Positions 55,596 through 58,219 of a DNA stretch of 58,219 bases are shown here, piece after piece. Below the pieces are notes generated by a model, which made no database searches, was not told the origin of the DNA, and was given only the letters and a program-made list of their open reading frames with translations. A program made the translations under genes and the position numbers. Origin of the DNA: Acetobacter indonesiensis (GTDB lineage: Bacteria > Pseudomonadota > Alphaproteobacteria > Acetobacterales > Acetobacteraceae); the NCBI RefSeq assembly GCF_000963945.1, contig NZ_BAMW01000059.1, positions 1 to 58,219 on the forward strand, given 5' to 3'. How positions within the stretch are numbered: position 1 is the first letter of the stretch; the number at the start of each line of letters is the position of its first letter.

Positions 55596-56036
55596 TCACT
55601 GTCCTTCTGCAAACTGCTCTTGCCCGACAATACCAAGCTTGGTCACACCAAGCCGCTGGGCATCAGCCATAACATGCACCACCGTTTTGTAATCTGCCAG
55701 ACGGTTTGGCTGCAGATGTACTTCTGGCTGGGTTTCAGCCGGGCCGGTTGCTGCTTCACGCAGGCGGGCCTGAAGGTCATCTTCGCCAGAAATGGGCTGG
55801 CCATTCCAGGTAATGGTGTTGTCGAAATCAACAGCAAGCGTCACCACTGGCGTTTCCTGCGTTGAAGGCGGCGGGTTACCTTGCGGCAGATCGATGGAAA
55901 CGGCCTGGGTCTGCAACGGAATAGTGATGATAAGCATAATCAGAAGAACCAGCATCACGTCGATCAACGGCGTGGTGTTGATATCAACAATGCCTTCGTC
56001 TTCCGTTGTGCTTTCCGATCCGACATTCATGCCCAT
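55596..56036 (-). CDS. exbD2: ExbD/TolR-family biopolymer transport protein (second copy)
   Basis: This is a 146-residue protein with one transmembrane helix. VDINTTPLIDVMLVLLIMLIIT holds the conserved Asp that carries protons. A periplasmic domain follows (SIDLPQGNPPPST to ADAQRLGVTKLGIVG). With ExbB it energises TonB. A 129-bp spacer with a long hairpin separates it from exbD1, whereas the TPR gene begins only five bp after it. It differs enough from exbD1 that it is not a recent duplication. Confidence 0.93.
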   Translation of the reverse strand: MGMNVGSESTTEDEGIVDINTTPLIDVMLVLLIMLIITIPLQTQAVSIDLPQGNPPPSTQETPVVTLAVDFDNTITWNGQPISGEDDLQARLREAATGPAETQPEVHLQPNRLADYKTVVHVMADAQRLGVTKLGIVGQEQFAEGQ

Positions 56037-56119
56037 GGGCTGTCACTCTCTTACAAATTCTGGTTCCGCGACACAGTCCGAACCCAGCCGGACGCAGGAC
56101 GCAGAATAAGGGGGCAGAT

Positions 56120-56153
56120 GTTCCGTCACAGCCTAATCGAGCTGCGACAGAAC
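56120..56153 (-). repeat. Intercistronic hairpin between exbD1 and exbD2
   Basis: GTTCCGTCACAGC (56120-56132) pairs with GCTGCGACAGAAC (56141-56153) around an eight-base loop: 13 pairs with two positions that become G-U in the minus-strand RNA. No T-run follows. It may tune relative expression of the two ExbD proteins. Confidence 0.6.
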
Positions 56154-56165
56154 GTCCTGTTCTGA

Positions 56166-56591
56166 TCAGCCGTCTTTCGGCTTCTCGGTAATAAAGTCGA
56201 TATGTGCAATACCGGCTTCCTGACAGGCTTCCACCAGTTTACCCACGGATTCATAGCGGGATTTCATATCCCCGCGGATCTGAATCTGCGGCTGAGGCTG
56301 CATGACGGCTACCTTTTCAAGACGGTCCATAAGATCGGACCGTCCTTTAAGTGGCGTTTCGTCCCAGTATGCCTGTCCGCTCTCCGTCACTGCAAGCACG
56401 ACATTCCCGTTTTTGGTCTGTGTCGGCTGGTTCATATCCTTCGGCAAATTGACTTTTACCGTATGCGTAGCAACCGGAATTGTGATCAGAAAGATGATCA
56501 GCAACACCAGCATGACATCAACGAGGGGCGTCGTGTTGATCGCAGATACGACTTCGTCTTCGCCCCCGCTGTCTCCGACAGACATACCCAT
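56166..56591 (-). CDS. exbD: ExbD/TolR-family biopolymer transport protein (first copy)
   Basis: This is a 141-residue protein with the N-terminal anchor INTTPLVDVMLVLLIIFLI, including the essential Asp, and a periplasmic domain starting VKVNLPKDMNQ. It begins two bases after the exbB stop, so it is coupled to exbB. It is a stator subunit of the TonB motor in the inner membrane. The periplasmic part carries EACQEAGIAHIDFITEK at its end, typical of the family. Confidence 0.95.
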   Translation of the reverse strand: MGMSVGDSGGEDEVVSAINTTPLVDVMLVLLIIFLITIPVATHTVKVNLPKDMNQPTQTKNGNVVLAVTESGQAYWDETPLKGRSDLMDRLEKVAVMQPQPQIQIRGDMKSRYESVGKLVEACQEAGIAHIDFITEKPKDG

Positions 56592-56593
56592 GA

Positions 56594-57637
56594 TTAGCCT
56601 ACCCGGTTTGAGACGGTGGAAGTGGTGGGTGAGTTGTCAGCGCGGACAACAATGTTTTCTGCACCCGCACCATGACGCACACCACCGATCAGGATGGACT
56701 GAAGGTCAGCAGCAAAGTCACGCACGCTGTCCATGGCACCCTTGTTACGGCGAACCAGCAGGTTGTAGCCCAGAACGGCCGGAACAGCGGTGGCCAGACC
56801 AATAGCCGTCATGATCAGCGATTCACCAACAGGGCCTGCAACCTTGTCGATAGAAGCCTGACCGGCAATGCCGATAGCTGTCAGAGCGTGGTAAATACCC
56901 CAAACCGTACCGAACAGACCCACGAACGGAGATGTGGAACCAACAGTCCCCAGGAAGGCGAGACCTTTCTGCAGGCTGTTCTGGATGTTGTTCACGGAAC
57001 GCTGGATTGAAAGAGACGTCCAGCTGTTCAGGTCGATGGATTCCTGCATCGTGCCTTCGTGGTGTTCAGCTGCAACAATGCCGGTGTCAGCAATGTAGCG
57101 GAACGGAGACGTCGTGCTCAGGGCCGCAGCACCTTCCTGAATGGAAGATTTGGTCCAGAAGTTTTTGGTGGCTTCCTTGGCAGCAGCAAACAGGCGAGCC
57201 TGTTCAATGAACTTGGTGATCATGATGTACCAAGTGCCCAGGGACATGATCAGCATGATGATCAGCACGCCACGAGCGATGATGTCACCGTTAGACCACA
57301 GCGCACCCAGACCGTATGGGTTTTCAACTTCCTTGCTGGCAGCAGGTGCCGGAGGAGGAGCTGCAGGCGTGTCTGTAGCAGGAGCCGGGGCGGCAGCTGG
57401 TGCAGACGCATCTGGGGTTGGGGCAGCCGGTGCAGCGCTGTCAGTCGGAGCAGCTGGAGAAGCTGCTTCGGGTGCAGGGGCAGCCGGAGTGTTGGTGGAA
57501 TCGGTGGTGGCAGGAGCCGTAGCGGCAGGAGCAGAAGCATCCTGAGCCAGAGCAAGAACCGGTGTCGCCGTGCCCAGCATGACCGCGAGGGCCGGAACCA
57601 CGAGACCCGAGACTGGAAGACGAGACAGTCTGATCAT
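56594..57637 (-). CDS. exbB: ExbB/TolQ-family proton channel with long Ala/Pro periplasmic N-terminus
   Basis: From the ATG at 57637 this is a 347-residue protein. A signal-like segment (VPALAVMLGTATPVLALAQ) is followed by about 75 residues of Ala/Pro/Thr repeats such as AAPAPEAASPAAPTDSAAP. The canonical ExbB part then begins at about residue 115 with three transmembrane helices. GLFGTVWGIYHALTAIG and AVPAVLGYNLLVRRN are the conserved pore helices. It is a pentameric proton channel that drives TonB. The extended N-terminus is also found in other proteobacterial long ExbB proteins. exbD1 follows at two bases. Confidence 0.93.
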   Translation of the reverse strand: MIRLSRLPVSGLVVPALAVMLGTATPVLALAQDASAPAATAPATTDSTNTPAAPAPEAASPAAPTDSAAPAAPTPDASAPAAAPAPATDTPAAPPPAPAASKEVENPYGLGALWSNGDIIARGVLIIMLIMSLGTWYIMITKFIEQARLFAAAKEATKNFWTKSSIQEGAAALSTTSPFRYIADTGIVAAEHHEGTMQESIDLNSWTSLSIQRSVNNIQNSLQKGLAFLGTVGSTSPFVGLFGTVWGIYHALTAIGIAGQASIDKVAGPVGESLIMTAIGLATAVPAVLGYNLLVRRNKGAMDSVRDFAADLQSILIGGVRHGAGAENIVVRADNSPTTSTVSNRVG

Positions 57638-57665
57638 GTACCTAAAAATCCTTATCTTAATGCGG

Positions 57666-57694
57666 CCTGGTGTCGGCACCCTTCCGGCACCAGG
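57666..57694 (-). repeat. Intercistronic hairpin between tonB and exbB
   Basis: CCTGGTGTCGG and CCGGCACCAGG form an 11-pair stem with a seven-base loop, one pair being G-U on one strand. It lies between the tonB stop (57729) and the exbB start (57637). A T-run does not follow directly; TTTTT comes about 17 bases later. It may be a weak attenuator or a stabilising structure. Confidence 0.6.
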
Positions 57695-57728
57695 CAGTTA
57701 TCTCCAGAGTTCGGCTTAATTGCCGGGA

Positions 57729-58219
57729 TCAGTCATCCAGTCTGAACCTGATCACATACACCTTGTGAAGCTCCTTGACGGGAACACCGTTTTTGGTTGC
57801 CGGACGGTAACGGGCCTTGTGGACGTAATCGAGAGCGGCCTGCGCAAAAGACTGACCTCCCTGCACGGACTGAACAGAGCAGTTGCTCGTCATACCGGTT
57901 GTTTCCACGTCGCACGCAACAGTCACGCGACCTTCGATGTTCTCTTCTTCCATATCCGGCGGATAAACCGGACGAGCATTGTTCAACGGCGATGTGCCAG
58001 CCGTCGTATCGGGCGAATCAGACGGGGCCGCTTTCGAAGCTGGTTCGGTCACGGGCGGAGCCGGTGACGTAACAGTCTGCGGCGGAGAAACATGCTTGGG
58101 CGGCGTCCGCGAAACATGCTTGATCGGCGGGTTCGGCGGCGGCGGCAGCTGAATCTTCGGCGGCGGAATGTACGGCGGCGGCGGTACCGTCATGGTTGGC
58201 GGCGGCGGCGGCGGCGGCG
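57729..58219 (-). CDS. tonB: TonB energy transducer (5' end cut by the window)
   Basis: The frame runs off the window end, so the N-terminus is missing. What is visible is the proline-rich spacer (PPPPYIPPPKIQLPPPP and further Pro/Lys/Val stretches) and the C-terminal TonB domain, from ARPVYPPDMEEENIEGRVTV to HKVYVIRFRLDD with the usual ALDYVHKARYRPATKNG. The ATG at 58191-58193 is internal: upstream codons continue as CCG/CCC prolines to the window end. TonB passes proton-motive energy from ExbB/ExbD to outer-membrane TonB-dependent receptors. It is the promoter-proximal gene of the operon as far as can be seen. Confidence 0.9.
   Translation of the reverse strand, partial: PPPPPPPTMTVPPPPYIPPPKIQLPPPPNPPIKHVSRTPPKHVSPPQTVTSPAPPVTEPASKAAPSDSPDTTAGTSPLNNARPVYPPDMEEENIEGRVTVACDVETTGMTSNCSVQSVQGGQSFAQAALDYVHKARYRPATKNGVPVKELHKVYVIRFRLDD

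Overview
The window reads as chromosomal sequence of an acetic acid bacterium, most likely Acetobacter or a close relative. The main evidence is a membrane-bound PQQ quinohemoprotein alcohol dehydrogenase (adhA-adhB, 19751-23451) together with a four-subunit quinol oxidase (cyoABCD, 13543-17400) and a heme A synthase (ctaA, 36495-37571). That combination fits periplasmic ethanol oxidation feeding ubiquinone and a terminal ba3/bo3-type oxidase. The other proteins are of alphaproteobacterial type, for example the SUV3-like helicase beside fdxA. I see no rRNA, tRNA, CRISPR array, prophage or intact insertion sequence. Almost all of the window looks like core chromosome.

Layout. 1-2883: a 7-bp tandem repeat at the window edge, a YeiH-type exporter divergent from a LysR regulator, and a small anchored protein of unknown function. 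2419-7133: a nucleotide-sugar module, with a CapD/WbpM-type 4,6-dehydratase overlapping a DegT aminotransferase and divergent from a WecA/MraY-type phosphoglycosyl transferase. 7160-13024: an exported protein of unknown function, a MarR regulator, an M17 aminopeptidase, the SUV3-like helicase and ferredoxin fdxA. 13461-18792: cyoABCD with its terminator, then a BAX-inhibitor-1 family protein. 18975-23537: a 2'-5' RNA ligase-like protein that has lost its catalytic motifs, then adhAB. 23580-24952: an overlapping pair, CobB-type sirtuin and a uracil-DNA-glycosylase-superfamily protein. 25096-36407 is all on the minus strand: glycerate 2-kinase, nadC, nadA, a FUSC transporter, apt, a hybrid histidine kinase, a Bcr/CflA exporter and a TVP38 membrane protein.

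From 36495 the plus strand carries ctaA, then leuA. leuA is preceded by a previously unmarked 35-codon ORF rich in leucine codons that looks like a leucine attenuation leader. Next comes the complete cell-shape cluster mreB-mreC-mreD-mrdA-rodA (39754-45576), a sugar porter, and a complete tripartite RND efflux operon (47449-53343). The last part is a minus-strand TonB energy-transduction operon: tonB (cut by the window end), exbB, exbD1, exbD2 and a periplasmic TPR protein, followed by a terminator and a GNAT acetyltransferase.

The items most worth a second look are the leucine leader, the motif-less ThpR-like protein, the sirtuin/UDG pair, a 30-bp palindrome before the RND operon, and two long hairpins between genes of the TonB operon. 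I did not find a clearly new multi-gene system; most of the window is recognisable housekeeping and respiratory biology.
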